From the NCBI RefSeq assembly GCF_048265165.1, contig NZ_JBLXCD010000002.1, forward strand, positions 682,001 through 746,000: DNA of 64,000 bases, read 5' to 3'. Shown here one piece after another: positions 23,648 through 33,059 of the stretch. Position 1 is the first letter of the stretch. Every line of letters begins with the position of its first letter. Position numbers and translations under genes: made by a program. This DNA is from Oceanospirillum sp048265165 (GTDB lineage Bacteria; Pseudomonadota; Gammaproteobacteria; Pseudomonadales; Halomonadaceae). The notes under the pieces are model-generated. The model was given only the letters and a program-made list of their open reading frames with translations. It did no database searches and was not told the origin of the DNA.

Positions 23648-24793
23648 ATGTCAAAACGTGATTACTACGAGATTCTGGGTGTTTCCAAGGATGACGACGA
23701 AAAAGCCATTAAAAAGGCTTATCGTCGCTTGGCGATGAAATATCATCCGGACCGTAACCCGGATGACGAAGAAGCGGCGGAGAAATTTCGTGAAGCGACT
23801 GAGGCTTACGATGTTCTGACGACCCCGGAAAAACGTTCAGCTTATGACCAGTATGGCCATGCCGGTGTTGATGGTCAGGCAGGCTACGGCGGAGGTGGTT
23901 TCGGTGGCGGCGGTGCCGGTGGTTTTGGTGATATTTTCGGTGACGTATTCGGTGATATTTTTGGTGGTGGCGGTGGCCGTCATGATCCGAGTGCACCTCA
24001 GCGTGGATCTGACCTGAGGTATCGCCTGGACCTGAATCTGGAAGAAGCTGTACATGGCACAACGGTCAGCATTAAAGTGCCGACACTGGTCGAGTGCGAT
24101 AGCTGTCATGGTTCCGGCTCTGCAGACGGTTCTGCTCCTGTGACCTGTTCCACCTGTGGTGGTCATGGTCAGGTGCGTATGCAGCAGGGTTTCTTCTCTG
24201 TGCAGCAGACTTGTCCGAGCTGTCATGGTCGGGGTACTGAAATTAAGAACCCTTGCCGCAAGTGTCATGGTGATGGTCGCATCCAAGAGCAGAAGACCCT
24301 GTCCGTTAAGATTCCGCCAGGTGTTGATACCGGTGATCGCATTCGCCTTTCCGGTGAGGGTGAAGCGGGTGCCAATGGTGGGCCTGCCGGTGATCTTTAT
24401 GTTCAGGTTAGTGTGCGTCAGCATGAGATTTTTGAGCGTGATGGCCGAGACCTGTACTGTGAAGTGCCGGTTTCCTTTGTGGATGCTGCTCTTGGTGGTG
24501 AGCTTGAGGTGCCGACTCTGGATGGTCGCGTTAAGCTGAAGATTCCGGCGGAAACTCAGACAGGTAAGCTGTTCCGGTTACGGGGTAAAGGCGTTAAGCC
24601 TGTTCGTGGTGGTGCGCAGGGTGATCTGTTATGTAAGGTTCTGGTGGAAACGCCGGTGGATCTTACGGACCGCCAGAAAGAGCTGCTGCGTGAGTTCAAG
24701 GAAAGCATGGAAGATACCCAGGGCCGTCATTCACCAAAAACCAACAGCTGGTTTGATTCGGTGAAAAAGTTCTTTGAAGACTTTAAGAACTAA
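23648..24793 (+). CDS. dnaJ: Chaperone DnaJ (Hsp40)
   Basis: Stimulates DnaK ATPase and delivers substrates. 381 residues in order: J domain with the HPD motif (YHPDRNPDDEEA), a Gly/Phe-rich stretch (about 75-115), four CxxCxGxG zinc repeats (CDSCHGSG, CSTCGGHG, CPSCHGRG, CRKCHGDG), then the two C-terminal beta domains. Ends at a long hairpin terminator. Confidence 0.98.
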   Translation: MSKRDYYEILGVSKDDDEKAIKKAYRRLAMKYHPDRNPDDEEAAEKFREATEAYDVLTTPEKRSAYDQYGHAGVDGQAGYGGGGFGGGGAGGFGDIFGDVFGDIFGGGGGRHDPSAPQRGSDLRYRLDLNLEEAVHGTTVSIKVPTLVECDSCHGSGSADGSAPVTCSTCGGHGQVRMQQGFFSVQQTCPSCHGRGTEIKNPCRKCHGDGRIQEQKTLSVKIPPGVDTGDRIRLSGEGEAGANGGPAGDLYVQVSVRQHEIFERDGRDLYCEVPVSFVDAALGGELEVPTLDGRVKLKIPAETQTGKLFRLRGKGVKPVRGGAQGDLLCKVLVETPVDLTDRQKELLREFKESMEDTQGRHSPKTNSWFDSVKKFFEDFKN

Positions 24794-24810
24794 GCGTTAA
24801 AATCAGGCTA

Positions 24811-24870
24811 AGCAGGAAGCATTGTTCGTAGTGATAGTTTTGTATCATTGTGGACAGCTTCCTGTTTTTA
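24811..24870 (+). terminator. Terminator after dnaJ
   Basis: AGCAGGAAGC-type outer stem (CAGGAAGC / GCTTCCTG) with an inner AGTGATA / TATCATT hairpin, followed by TTTTTATTT. Confidence 0.75.
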
Positions 24871-24937
24871 TTTCTGTATTATCTTTTGGTATTTGTTTTC
24901 TCCCCCCGGTTAAGGGGTATCTGACTTGAGGTGAGTT

Positions 24938-25738
24938 ATGGCACCTGTTCAACTGGATTCACAGGCCTTATGGCGTGAGATCCAAGAGGAAGCCCGCCTG
25001 GAAGCTGAGCGGGAGCCGTTCCTGGCAAGTTATTTTCACAGTACCATCATTGGGCATAATGATCTTGCCGGCGCGTTATCCTATCTGTTGGCGATGAAGC
25101 TTGGCGATGATGTCCTGTCCGCTGTCAGTGTTCGTGAGCTGATCGAAGAGGCCTTCGAAAGTGAGTGCCAGATTATTCGTTCAACCTGTCAGGATATTGT
25201 GGCGGTTCGTGAACGCGATCCGGCAATTACTAAGCTTTCTACTGTATTGCTCTATCTGAAGGGCTTTCATGCGTTGCAGGCTTATCGCGTAGCGCACTGT
25301 ATGTGGTGCCATGGCCGTCGCTCTATGGCGCTTTATCTGCAGAGTCGCATCAGTCAGGTATTTCAGGTTGATATTCATCCGGCGGCTAAAATCGGACGCG
25401 GCGTAATGTTTGATCATGCAACCGGTATCGTGATCGGTGAAACCTGTGTGATCGAAGATGATGTTTCTATTTTGCAGAATGTCACCTTGGGTGGAACCGG
25501 TAAAGATTGTGGTGATCGTCATCCTAAAATTCGTGAAGGCGTCCTGATTGCGGCAGGAGCCAAGATCTTCGGTAATATTGAGATCGGTGCCGGTGCCAAA
25601 GTCGGTGGCGGCTCTGTGGTGCTGGAAGATGTACCGCCGCACACAACGGTTGTGGGCGTGCCGGCGAAAATTGTGGGCAGCTCAGGCTGCGAGAAACCTG
25701 CGCTGGATATGAATCAGCAAATCTCTAATTCCGAATAG
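24938..25738 (+). CDS. cysE: Serine O-acetyltransferase CysE
   Basis: Acetylates serine with acetyl-CoA, the committed step of cysteine synthesis. 266 residues, the long enterobacterial-type CysE. The N-terminal helical domain (LWREIQEEARLEAEREPFLA) precedes the left-handed beta-helix of hexapeptide repeats (VDIHPAAKIGRGVMFDHATG, with the catalytic His in DHATG, then ILQNVTLGGTGKDCGDRHPK). The C-terminal tail is flexible and in this family carries feedback inhibition. Single gene between the dnaJ terminator and dapB. Confidence 0.95.
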   Translation: MAPVQLDSQALWREIQEEARLEAEREPFLASYFHSTIIGHNDLAGALSYLLAMKLGDDVLSAVSVRELIEEAFESECQIIRSTCQDIVAVRERDPAITKLSTVLLYLKGFHALQAYRVAHCMWCHGRRSMALYLQSRISQVFQVDIHPAAKIGRGVMFDHATGIVIGETCVIEDDVSILQNVTLGGTGKDCGDRHPKIREGVLIAAGAKIFGNIEIGAGAKVGGGSVVLEDVPPHTTVVGVPAKIVGSSGCEKPALDMNQQISNSE

Positions 25739-25794
25739 CCACGTAAGCTGCTTTATTAAGCGTTTTATCAAGAGAAGTATAAAAGGATATCAAG

Positions 25795-26598
25795 ATGATT
25801 AAAGTAGCCGTAATCGGTGCCGCAGGTCGTATGGGTAAAACCAATATTGAAGCGATCACACAAGCTGAAGGCGTTACGCTGGGTGCCGCTATTGTCGAGT
25901 CGGATAGCAGTCTGATCGGTGTTGATGCCGGTGAAATGGCGGGTGTTGGTAAGCTTGGGGTATCGGTTGTTGGTTCTCTTGAGGCCGCGAAGGATGACTT
26001 CGATGTCCTGATCGATTTTACCGCACCCCAGGTTACCCTGGCTAACCTGGCCTTCTGTGCTGAGCATGACAAAAAGATTGTTATTGGTACGACAGGGCTG
26101 AACGAGCAGGAGAAGGCTGAGCTGGAATCCTTTGCTGATAAAGTAGCGATCATGTTTGCACCTAACATGAGTGTGGGCGTGAATGTCACTTTGAAATTGT
26201 TGGAAATGGCGGCCAGTGTGTTGGGTGATGATTATGATGTGGAGATTATCGAGGCCCACCATCGTCATAAGGTAGACTCGCCATCCGGCACGGCACTTTG
26301 TATGGGTGAGGCCGTAGCTGATGCCTTGGGTCGTGACCTGAAAGAGTGCGCCGTGTATGGTCGTGAAGGCCAGATTGGCCCGCGTACGCAAAAAGAGATC
26401 GGTTTTGAAACGATTCGTGCCGGTGATGTGGTTGGAGATCACACGGTTCTGTTTGCTACTGAAGGTGAGCGAGTAGAGATTACTCATAAAGCCTCCAGTC
26501 GTATGACGTTTGCTAAGGGTGCTGTTCGTGCCTGTAACTGGCTGGCCAATAAAGAAAAGGGCCTGTTTGATATGCAGGATGTGCTGAGCCTGAAGTAA
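25795..26598 (+). CDS. dapB: 4-hydroxy-tetrahydrodipicolinate reductase DapB
   Basis: NAD(P)H-dependent step of lysine and meso-diaminopimelate synthesis. 267 residues. GAAGRMGKTNIEAI is the nucleotide-binding loop, VIGTTGLNEQEKAELESFAD and IMFAPNMSVGVNV follow, and EIIEAHHRHKVDSPSGTA contains the catalytic His-His-Lys region. The dnaJ-dapB-carA order is the pseudomonad one, here with cysE inserted. Confidence 0.97.
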   Translation: MIKVAVIGAAGRMGKTNIEAITQAEGVTLGAAIVESDSSLIGVDAGEMAGVGKLGVSVVGSLEAAKDDFDVLIDFTAPQVTLANLAFCAEHDKKIVIGTTGLNEQEKAELESFADKVAIMFAPNMSVGVNVTLKLLEMAASVLGDDYDVEIIEAHHRHKVDSPSGTALCMGEAVADALGRDLKECAVYGREGQIGPRTQKEIGFETIRAGDVVGDHTVLFATEGERVEITHKASSRMTFAKGAVRACNWLANKEKGLFDMQDVLSLK

Positions 26599-26745
26599 AG
26601 TTTGGTTCAGTGTGAACTGGCTGCAGCCCCTATGTTTTCAGGCTTCCTGAAAAATAAGGCAAAGGAAGTCATGGACGCGGCGGGCGAAATTGCCTAAAAT
26701 ATGGCGGATTACTGGCCAGACTCAGGGCCAAATCACACCAAATTA

Positions 26746-26785
26746 TAAAAAAGCGGGATGGAACTATGTTTCATCTCGCTTTTTT
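26746..26785 (+). terminator. Terminator-like hairpin in the carA leader region
   Basis: AAAAAGCG-g-GATG-g-AAC / GTT-t-CATC-t-CGCTTTTTT with a TAT loop and T run, 150 bases after dapB and 86 bases before carA. It may simply terminate dapB late, or attenuate carAB if a promoter lies in 26600-26740. That stretch also has TTCAGG-C-TTCCTGAA at 26638-26652. No convincing leader peptide was found. Confidence 0.6.
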
Positions 26786-26870
26786 GCAGCTGTAGGTCGA
26801 GGTTTTGCAGTAATAACCTTTACAGTGCAGAGCTTATCAGATCAGAATCGCGCGACGGGAGGAGGTTGAC

Positions 26871-28016
26871 TTGAACAGACCAGCCATATTGGCCCTTGAA
26901 GACGGAAGTGTATTTCAGGGTGTGGCCATTGGTAATGATGGCATCACCAGTGGTGAGGTGGTATTTAACACCTCAATGACCGGATATCAGGAAATCCTGA
27001 CGGATCCATCCTATACCAAACAGATTGTTACCCTCACGTATCCTCACATTGGCAACACGGGCACGAACAGCGAAGATGTTGAGTCTGATAGTGTTTGTGC
27101 TTCTGGCCTTATTATTCGTGATCTGCCTCTGCTGGCCAGCAGCTTCCGCAACCAGAAATCACTGGATGACTACCTGAAAGAGAACGGCATTGTTGCGATA
27201 GCTGATATTGATACCCGCCGCCTGACCCGGATTCTTCGTGAAAAAGGCTCACTGCGTGGTGCTATCGTTGCCGGAAGTGATGTTTCTGAAGCACAGGCTC
27301 TGGAAGCGGCTAAGGCGTTTCCTGGTCTGAAGGGCATGGATCTGGCCAAAGAAGTGACTACCCGTCAGTCATACCGCTGGAACCAGTCAAGCTGGGAACT
27401 GGGCAAGGGTTATGCTCATCGCGATGACAGCGATCTACCTATGCATGTGGTGGCCTATGACTACGGTGTGAAATACAACATTTTGCGTATGTTGGTTGAG
27501 CGCGGCTGCCAACTGACCGTTGTTCCGGCACAAACTCCTGCGAGTGAGGTTTTGGCACTTAATCCGGATGGTGTTTTCCTGTCCAACGGCCCCGGTGATC
27601 CGGAGCCATGTGATTACGCCATCACAGCGATTAAAGAGCTTCTGGAAACCGATATTCCTGTATTTGGCATCTGTCTGGGCCACCAGCTGCTGGCGCTGGC
27701 CAGTGGTGCGAAAACTGAAAAAATGAAGTTCGGTCACCACGGTGCCAACCATCCGGTGCAGAGTCTGGACGACAAAACGGTCATGATCACCAGTCAGAAC
27801 CACGGTTTTGCGGTTGACGAAAGCAGCTTGCCAGGCAATCTGCGTACGACGCACAAATCGCTTTTTGATGGTTCTCTGCAAGGTATTGAGCGTACCGATA
27901 AGAAAGCGTTCAGCTTCCAGGGGCACCCTGAAGCAAGCCCCGGCCCACGCGATGTAGCACCTCTGTTCGATCGTTTTATCGATAACATCAAGGACTATGT
28001 GGAAAAGCGCGGTTAA
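26871..28016 (+). CDS. carA: Carbamoyl-phosphate synthase small subunit CarA
   Basis: Glutamine amidotransferase subunit that hydrolyses glutamine and channels ammonia to CarB, for arginine and pyrimidine synthesis. 381 residues. GEVVFNTSMTGYQEILTDPS is the conserved N-terminal motif; the class I amidotransferase triad lies in PVFGICLGHQLLALASG (Cys near 268) and FQGHPEASPGP. It starts at a rare TTG (26871), supported by GGAGG at 26861-26865 and the conserved MNRPAILALEDG start. Confidence 0.96.
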   Translation: MNRPAILALEDGSVFQGVAIGNDGITSGEVVFNTSMTGYQEILTDPSYTKQIVTLTYPHIGNTGTNSEDVESDSVCASGLIIRDLPLLASSFRNQKSLDDYLKENGIVAIADIDTRRLTRILREKGSLRGAIVAGSDVSEAQALEAAKAFPGLKGMDLAKEVTTRQSYRWNQSSWELGKGYAHRDDSDLPMHVVAYDYGVKYNILRMLVERGCQLTVVPAQTPASEVLALNPDGVFLSNGPGDPEPCDYAITAIKELLETDIPVFGICLGHQLLALASGAKTEKMKFGHHGANHPVQSLDDKTVMITSQNHGFAVDESSLPGNLRTTHKSLFDGSLQGIERTDKKAFSFQGHPEASPGPRDVAPLFDRFIDNIKDYVEKRG

Positions 28017-28094
28017 CAGTATTTGATGCGACCCGGTTAGCCGGGTTCATGATGCTGAACTGATACCAACCGAATTTTTAGTGTGTGAGCGACC

Positions 28095-31000
28095 ATGCCA
28101 AAACGTACCGACATAGAAAGTATTCTGATTCTGGGCGCAGGCCCAATCATCATTGGTCAGGCCTGTGAGTTTGACTATTCCGGCGCACAGGCTTGTAAAG
28201 CCCTGCGTGAAGAGGGTTACCGTGTCATTCTGGTGAACTCTAATCCGGCAACGATTATGACCGATCCGACGATGGCGGATGCAACCTACATCGAGCCAAT
28301 TACCTGGCAAACCGTTGCGAAGATCATCGAAAAAGAGCGCCCGGATGCTGTTTTGCCGACCATGGGTGGCCAGACTGCTCTGAACTGTGCGTTGGATCTT
28401 GAAAAGCACGGTGTTCTAGAAGAGTTTGGCGTTGAGATGATTGGCGCGAATGCCGATACCATCGATAAAGCAGAAAATCGTGAGCGTTTTGACCAGGCGA
28501 TGAAAAACATCGGTCTGGAGTGCCCGCGTGCAGATATTGCGCATACCATGGAGGAAGCCTGGGATGTACAGTCCACACTGGGCTTTCCGTGCATTATCCG
28601 TCCTTCTTTCACTATGGGTGGTACCGGCGGCGGTATCGCGTATAACAAAGAAGAATTTGAAGAGATCTGTACCCGTGGCCTTGATCTGTCACCCACCAGT
28701 GAGTTATTGATCGACGAATCTCTGATCGGTTGGAAAGAATACGAGATGGAGGTTGTACGTGATAAAAACGACAACTGCATCATCGTATGTGCCATCGAGA
28801 ACTTTGATGCTATGGGTGTACATACCGGTGATTCCATCACTGTTGCCCCGGCACAGACCCTGACCGATAAAGAATACCAGATCATGCGTGACGCCTCCCT
28901 GGCGGTACTGCGTGAAATCGGTGTAGAGACTGGTGGTTCTAACGTTCAGTTCGGTATGGATCCCAAAACCGGTCGTATGGTCGTAATTGAGATGAATCCG
29001 CGTGTTTCCCGCTCGTCGGCGCTGGCATCAAAAGCAACAGGCTTCCCTATTGCTAAAATTGCCGCAAAACTAGCAGTGGGTTATACCCTGGATGAGCTGC
29101 AGAATGATATTACGGGTGGTCGTACGCCTGCATCATTCGAGCCGTCTATTGATTATGTTGTGACTAAAATCCCTCGTTTCACCTTCGAGAAATTCCCTCA
29201 GGCTAACGACCGCCTGACTACTCAGATGAAATCTGTGGGTGAAGTGATGGCCATTGGTCGTACACTTCAGGAGTCGATGCAGAAAGCGCTGCGTGGTTTG
29301 GAAGTAGGCTCTAACGGCTTTGATCCGATTCTGGATACTTCTGAAGAAGATCATCTGGACAAGTTGAAAGGTGAACTGCAGAACCCAGGTGCCGATCGTA
29401 TCTGGTATATCGGTGACGCTTTCCGCCTGGGTATGACCGTTGAAGAACTTTATGCGGTAACCGGTGTTGATCCATGGTTCCTGGTTCAGATCGAAGACAT
29501 TATTAAAGATGAACAGCGTGTAGCTAAGATGGGCATGGCAGACCTGTCTGAAGATGTGATCTTCCGCCTGAAGCGTAAAGGCTTCTCAGATGCTCGTCTT
29601 GCTGACTTACTGGATGTTTCTGAAAAAGAGTTCCGTAAACTGCGTCAGAAGCTAGGTGTTCGTCCGGTTTACAAGCGCGTTGATACCTGTGCTGCAGAAT
29701 TCGCTTCCGATACCGCTTATATGTACTCCACTTATGAAGAAGAGTGTGAGGCAGACCCAAGTGATCGTGAGAAGATCATGGTAATTGGTGGTGGCCCTAA
29801 CCGTATTGGTCAGGGTATCGAGTTCGACTACTGCTGTGTACATGCAGCTCTGGCCGCCCGTGAAGACGGTTACGAAACCATCATGGTGAACTGTAACCCA
29901 GAAACGGTTTCCACAGACTACGATACTTCTGATCGCCTGTTTTTCGAGCCGATCACTTTAGAAGATGTGTTGGAAATTGTTGATAAAGAGCAACCAAAAG
30001 GCGTGATCGTGCAGTTTGGTGGCCAGACGCCACTGAAACTTGCCCGAGAACTGGAAGCGGCTGGTGTACCTATTATTGGTACTACGCCTGATGCAATTGA
30101 CCGGGCAGAAGACCGTGAGCGCTTCCAGAAAATGATTGAGCGCCTGGAGCTTAAGCAGCCGCCTAATGCGACAGCCCGTAGCCTAGACGAAGCACTGTTG
30201 CTGGCTCAGAAAATCGGTTATCCACTGGTTGTTCGCCCGTCCTATGTTCTGGGTGGCCGTGCGATGGAGATCGTATACAGCGATGAAGAGCTGAATCGCT
30301 ACATGAATACTGCAGTTAAGGTGTCTAATGACAGCCCGGTTCTGCTGGATCACTTCCTGAATGCTGCGATTGAAATTGATGTTGATGCGGTTTCAGACGG
30401 TAAGCAGGTGGTTATCGGCAGTATTATGCAGCACATTGAGCAGGCCGGTGTTCACTCCGGTGACTCAGCTTGTTCTCTGCCTCCTTACAGCCTGCCATCT
30501 GATGTTCAGGATCAGATGCGCGATATGATTAAACGGATGGCTTTGGAGCTGGGTGTTGTCGGTCTGATGAACGTTCAGCTGGCGTGGCAGGATGGTGAGA
30601 TCTATGTGATCGAAGTGAACCCTCGTGCATCCCGTACTGTGCCATTTGTTTCCAAGTGCATCGGCACATCGCTGGCGAAAATTGCGGCGCGTTGTATGAC
30701 AGGAATATCTCTGGAAGAGCAAGGCTTTACCAAAGAGATCATTCCAACATTGTTTAACGTAAAAGAAGCTGTATTCCCGTTCAACAAGTTCCAGGGCGTT
30801 GATCCGATTCTGAGCCCTGAGATGAAGTCTACCGGTGAGGTGATGGGAACTGGTGATACCTTTGCTGAGGCTTTCCTGAAAGCTCAACAAGGTGCCGGTG
30901 AACAGATGCCACGGGATGGTGGTCGTGCCATTCTTAGTGTTCGTGAAGCCGACAAGGCAGCGGTTCTGGACGTTGCTAAATCTCTGCAGAAGCTGGGTTT

Positions 31001-31319
31001 TGAACTGCTGGCAACCCGTGGTACTGCAAAAGTTCTGGAAGATGCAAATATTCCGGTTCAGGTTGTCAACAAGGTGAACGAAGGCCGTCCTCACCTGGTG
31101 GATATGCTGAAAAATGATGAAATTTCCTATGTGCTGAATACGACCGAAGGCCGTAAAGCGATTGCTGACTCGTCTACTATACGTCGTACAGCGCTGCAGC
31201 ATAAAGTTGCTTATACGACAACGCTGGCGGCCGCTAAAGCAGTATGCATGGCACTGGAGTATGGTGACGAGATCAATGTACGCCGCCTGCAGGACATCCA
31301 CTCAGGAGTAAACGCATGA
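28095..31319 (+). CDS. carB: Carbamoyl-phosphate synthase large subunit CarB
   Basis: Makes carbamoyl phosphate from bicarbonate, ammonia and two ATP. 1074 residues with the expected internal duplication: first ATP-grasp half from ILILGAGPIIIGQACEFDYS, second from VIGGGPNRIGQGIEFDYC. An oligomerisation region lies between, and the C-terminal MGS-type allosteric domain starts about residue 935 (AILSVREADKAAVLDVAKSL). Separated from carA by 78 bases holding a small ACCCGG/CCGGGT hairpin; its last 4 bases overlap greA. Confidence 0.98.
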   Translation: MPKRTDIESILILGAGPIIIGQACEFDYSGAQACKALREEGYRVILVNSNPATIMTDPTMADATYIEPITWQTVAKIIEKERPDAVLPTMGGQTALNCALDLEKHGVLEEFGVEMIGANADTIDKAENRERFDQAMKNIGLECPRADIAHTMEEAWDVQSTLGFPCIIRPSFTMGGTGGGIAYNKEEFEEICTRGLDLSPTSELLIDESLIGWKEYEMEVVRDKNDNCIIVCAIENFDAMGVHTGDSITVAPAQTLTDKEYQIMRDASLAVLREIGVETGGSNVQFGMDPKTGRMVVIEMNPRVSRSSALASKATGFPIAKIAAKLAVGYTLDELQNDITGGRTPASFEPSIDYVVTKIPRFTFEKFPQANDRLTTQMKSVGEVMAIGRTLQESMQKALRGLEVGSNGFDPILDTSEEDHLDKLKGELQNPGADRIWYIGDAFRLGMTVEELYAVTGVDPWFLVQIEDIIKDEQRVAKMGMADLSEDVIFRLKRKGFSDARLADLLDVSEKEFRKLRQKLGVRPVYKRVDTCAAEFASDTAYMYSTYEEECEADPSDREKIMVIGGGPNRIGQGIEFDYCCVHAALAAREDGYETIMVNCNPETVSTDYDTSDRLFFEPITLEDVLEIVDKEQPKGVIVQFGGQTPLKLARELEAAGVPIIGTTPDAIDRAEDRERFQKMIERLELKQPPNATARSLDEALLLAQKIGYPLVVRPSYVLGGRAMEIVYSDEELNRYMNTAVKVSNDSPVLLDHFLNAAIEIDVDAVSDGKQVVIGSIMQHIEQAGVHSGDSACSLPPYSLPSDVQDQMRDMIKRMALELGVVGLMNVQLAWQDGEIYVIEVNPRASRTVPFVSKCIGTSLAKIAARCMTGISLEEQGFTKEIIPTLFNVKEAVFPFNKFQGVDPILSPEMKSTGEVMGTGDTFAEAFLKAQQGAGEQMPRDGGRAILSVREADKAAVLDVAKSLQKLGFELLATRGTAKVLEDANIPVQVVNKVNEGRPHLVDMLKNDEISYVLNTTEGRKAIADSSTIRRTALQHKVAYTTTLAAAKAVCMALEYGDEINVRRLQDIHSGVNA

Positions 31320-31792
31320 AGCGATATCCAATGACGGTCGATGGCGAGAAACGTCTTCGGGCAGAACTGGACGATCTGAAATCTGTTCAACGCCCAAAGG
31401 TTATTGAAGCCATTGCCGAAGCCCGTGAACATGGCGACCTGAAAGAGAATGCTGAGTATCATGCCGCACGCGAGCAGCAAGGCTTTATTGAAGGTCGTAT
31501 CCAGGAACTGGAAGGCAAGCTGTCTACCGCTCAGGTTATTGATATTTCGACAATACCTAAAAGCGGTAAGGTAATTTTTGGCACTACGACAGATCTCTAT
31601 AATCTGGATACTGAAGAAGAAGTGCGCTACCAGATTGTTGGTGATGATGAGGCGGATATTAAAGCCGGTAAAATTTCGGTGAATTCCCCCATTGCACGAG
31701 CTCTTATTGGCAAGGAAGAAGGTGATGTCGTTGTCGTCGTCACGCCGGGTGGTGAAGTGGAGTACGAAATTTCAGAAGTGCACCACATCTAA
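31316..31792 (+). CDS. greA: Transcription elongation factor GreA
   Basis: Rescues backtracked RNA polymerase by stimulating transcript cleavage. 158 residues: the N-terminal coiled coil (GEKRLRAELDDLKSVQRPKV, EAREHGDLKENAEYHAAREQ with the acidic tip DLKENAEY) and the C-terminal FKBP-like domain ending GGEVEYEISEVHHI. Overlaps carB by 4 bases (ATGA), so it is translationally coupled. Confidence 0.97.
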   Translation: MKRYPMTVDGEKRLRAELDDLKSVQRPKVIEAIAEAREHGDLKENAEYHAAREQQGFIEGRIQELEGKLSTAQVIDISTIPKSGKVIFGTTTDLYNLDTEEEVRYQIVGDDEADIKAGKISVNSPIARALIGKEEGDVVVVVTPGGEVEYEISEVHHI

Positions 31793-31828
31793 AAATAAGG
31801 GGGGCAATTTGCCCCCTTATTCTATTTT
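31793..31828 (+). terminator. Terminator after greA
   Basis: AATAAGGGGGGCAA / TTGCCCCCTTATT stem directly after the greA stop, followed by a T-rich CTATTTT. Confidence 0.8.
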
Positions 31829-31908
31829 CACCGTAGAGTGTCTGAGAGGTTACAGGGAGTACGGATTGCGTTCGTATCCTGTTAAGCTAAACGGTGACAG
31901 GTCCGGTG

Positions 31909-32232
31909 TTAGCGGTTCAGGTAATGCTGGTAACGTACCAGATTGGATAGCTTAGCATTCTGCTCTTTCGCTTTACGGAAGAGTATGGCCATTTTACCTA
32001 TGGTTTGAACGAGTTCTGCGCCGGTTTCTTTACGGATCTCTTCGATCAGAAGCACTTTACTTTCACGGTCTGCAACGCTGATCCGTACTTTGATGAGTTC
32101 ATGGTCGGTCAGTGCGCGATCAACTTCGGCCAATAATGCCTCGCTCAGTCCGTTTTCAGAAACAATCACCACTGGATTGAGGTGGTGGGCAATAGAGCGG
32201 TACTGTTTTTTAACTGCAGATGTCAGGGACAT
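31909..32232 (-). CDS. yhbY: YhbY family RNA-binding protein (CRM domain)
   Basis: Small CRM-domain protein associated with 50S precursor particles. 107 residues from ATG 32230-32232: KKQYRSIAHHLNPVVIVSEN, GLSEALLAEVDRALTDHELI, and TGAELVQTIGKMAILFRKAK (the GxxG-type RNA-binding loop plus the IG-K-IL-R strand). The open frame extends 16 codons further, but the shorter start has GGAAG upstream and matches the family. Divergent from rlmE, as usual. Confidence 0.93.
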   Translation of the reverse strand: MSLTSAVKKQYRSIAHHLNPVVIVSENGLSEALLAEVDRALTDHELIKVRISVADRESKVLLIEEIRKETGAELVQTIGKMAILFRKAKEQNAKLSNLVRYQHYLNR

Positions 32233-32342
32233 AAAACTTCCAGAGGTGCTTGCCTTGAATTTGGCTTGTGTAAAACCCACATTGTAGCTAAGTGCGGAGC
32301 GGATGGTAATCTCTGACAGAGGTTTGTTTACAGGAAATTTTT

Positions 32343-32963
32343 GTGGCTAGATCAAAAACCAGCGCCGGTTGGCTGAAAGAACACTTTGATGACCGTTATG
32401 TGCAAAAATCCCGGGATGATGGTTATCGCTCCAGAGCCAGCTATAAGTTGTTGGAACTGGATGAGAAAGACCGGCTTTTCCGATCCGGCATGACGGTTGT
32501 GGATCTTGGAGCAGCCCCTGGTGGCTGGTCTCAGATTGCCATTGAAAAAGTGGGTGAGTCGGGTGTGGTTATCGCCTCAGATATTCTTGAGATGGAGCCC
32601 ATCGCTGATGTGACCTTTATTCAGGGAGACTTTACTGAAGATAAGGTTTACGACGAGATTATGGCGGCTATCGGAAATCGACCGGTGGATATGGTTATTT
32701 CTGATATGGCACCCAATTTGAGTGGCATGTCGGCAATGGATCAGCCTCGGGCGATGTATCTGGTAGAGTTGGCGCTGGACTTAGCTTCCCGCACACTCAA
32801 AAAAGAAGGTACATTTCTGGCCAAGGTTTTTCAGGGGGAAGGCTTCGATGCTTACCTGAAAGAACTGAAAAGCCAGTTTAAAACAGTGATTACAAGAAAG
32901 CCGGATGCCTCAAGGGCAAGGTCCAGAGAAGTTTATCTTCTTGCGAAAGGATTTAAAGGCTAA
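32343..32963 (+). CDS. rlmE: 23S rRNA 2'-O-methyltransferase RlmE (FtsJ/RrmJ)
   Basis: Methylates U2552 in the A loop of 23S rRNA using SAM. 206 residues: SRASYKLLELDEKDRLFRSG, the SAM motif VVDLGAAPGGWSQIAIEKVG, and the K-D-K-E tetrad segments MVISDMAPNLSGMSAMDQPR and FLAKVFQGEGFDAYL. GTG start at 32343 with AGGA upstream. Followed 96 bases later by ftsH, as in E. coli. Confidence 0.97.
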   Translation: MARSKTSAGWLKEHFDDRYVQKSRDDGYRSRASYKLLELDEKDRLFRSGMTVVDLGAAPGGWSQIAIEKVGESGVVIASDILEMEPIADVTFIQGDFTEDKVYDEIMAAIGNRPVDMVISDMAPNLSGMSAMDQPRAMYLVELALDLASRTLKKEGTFLAKVFQGEGFDAYLKELKSQFKTVITRKPDASRARSREVYLLAKGFKG

Positions 32964-33059
32964 ACCCTGGTCGGATGGTTGAACCGATTGGAGTATAGTA
33001 TTGTCTATTAAGGATCCTGAAATGCAGGCAATCAAAGCGATCAAACAGAGGGTGAGCCC

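Noticed and set aside
26766..26795. Nine-codon leader peptide inside the carA leader hairpin
   Set aside because: No ribosome binding site and no run of regulatory codons for arginine or pyrimidine control.
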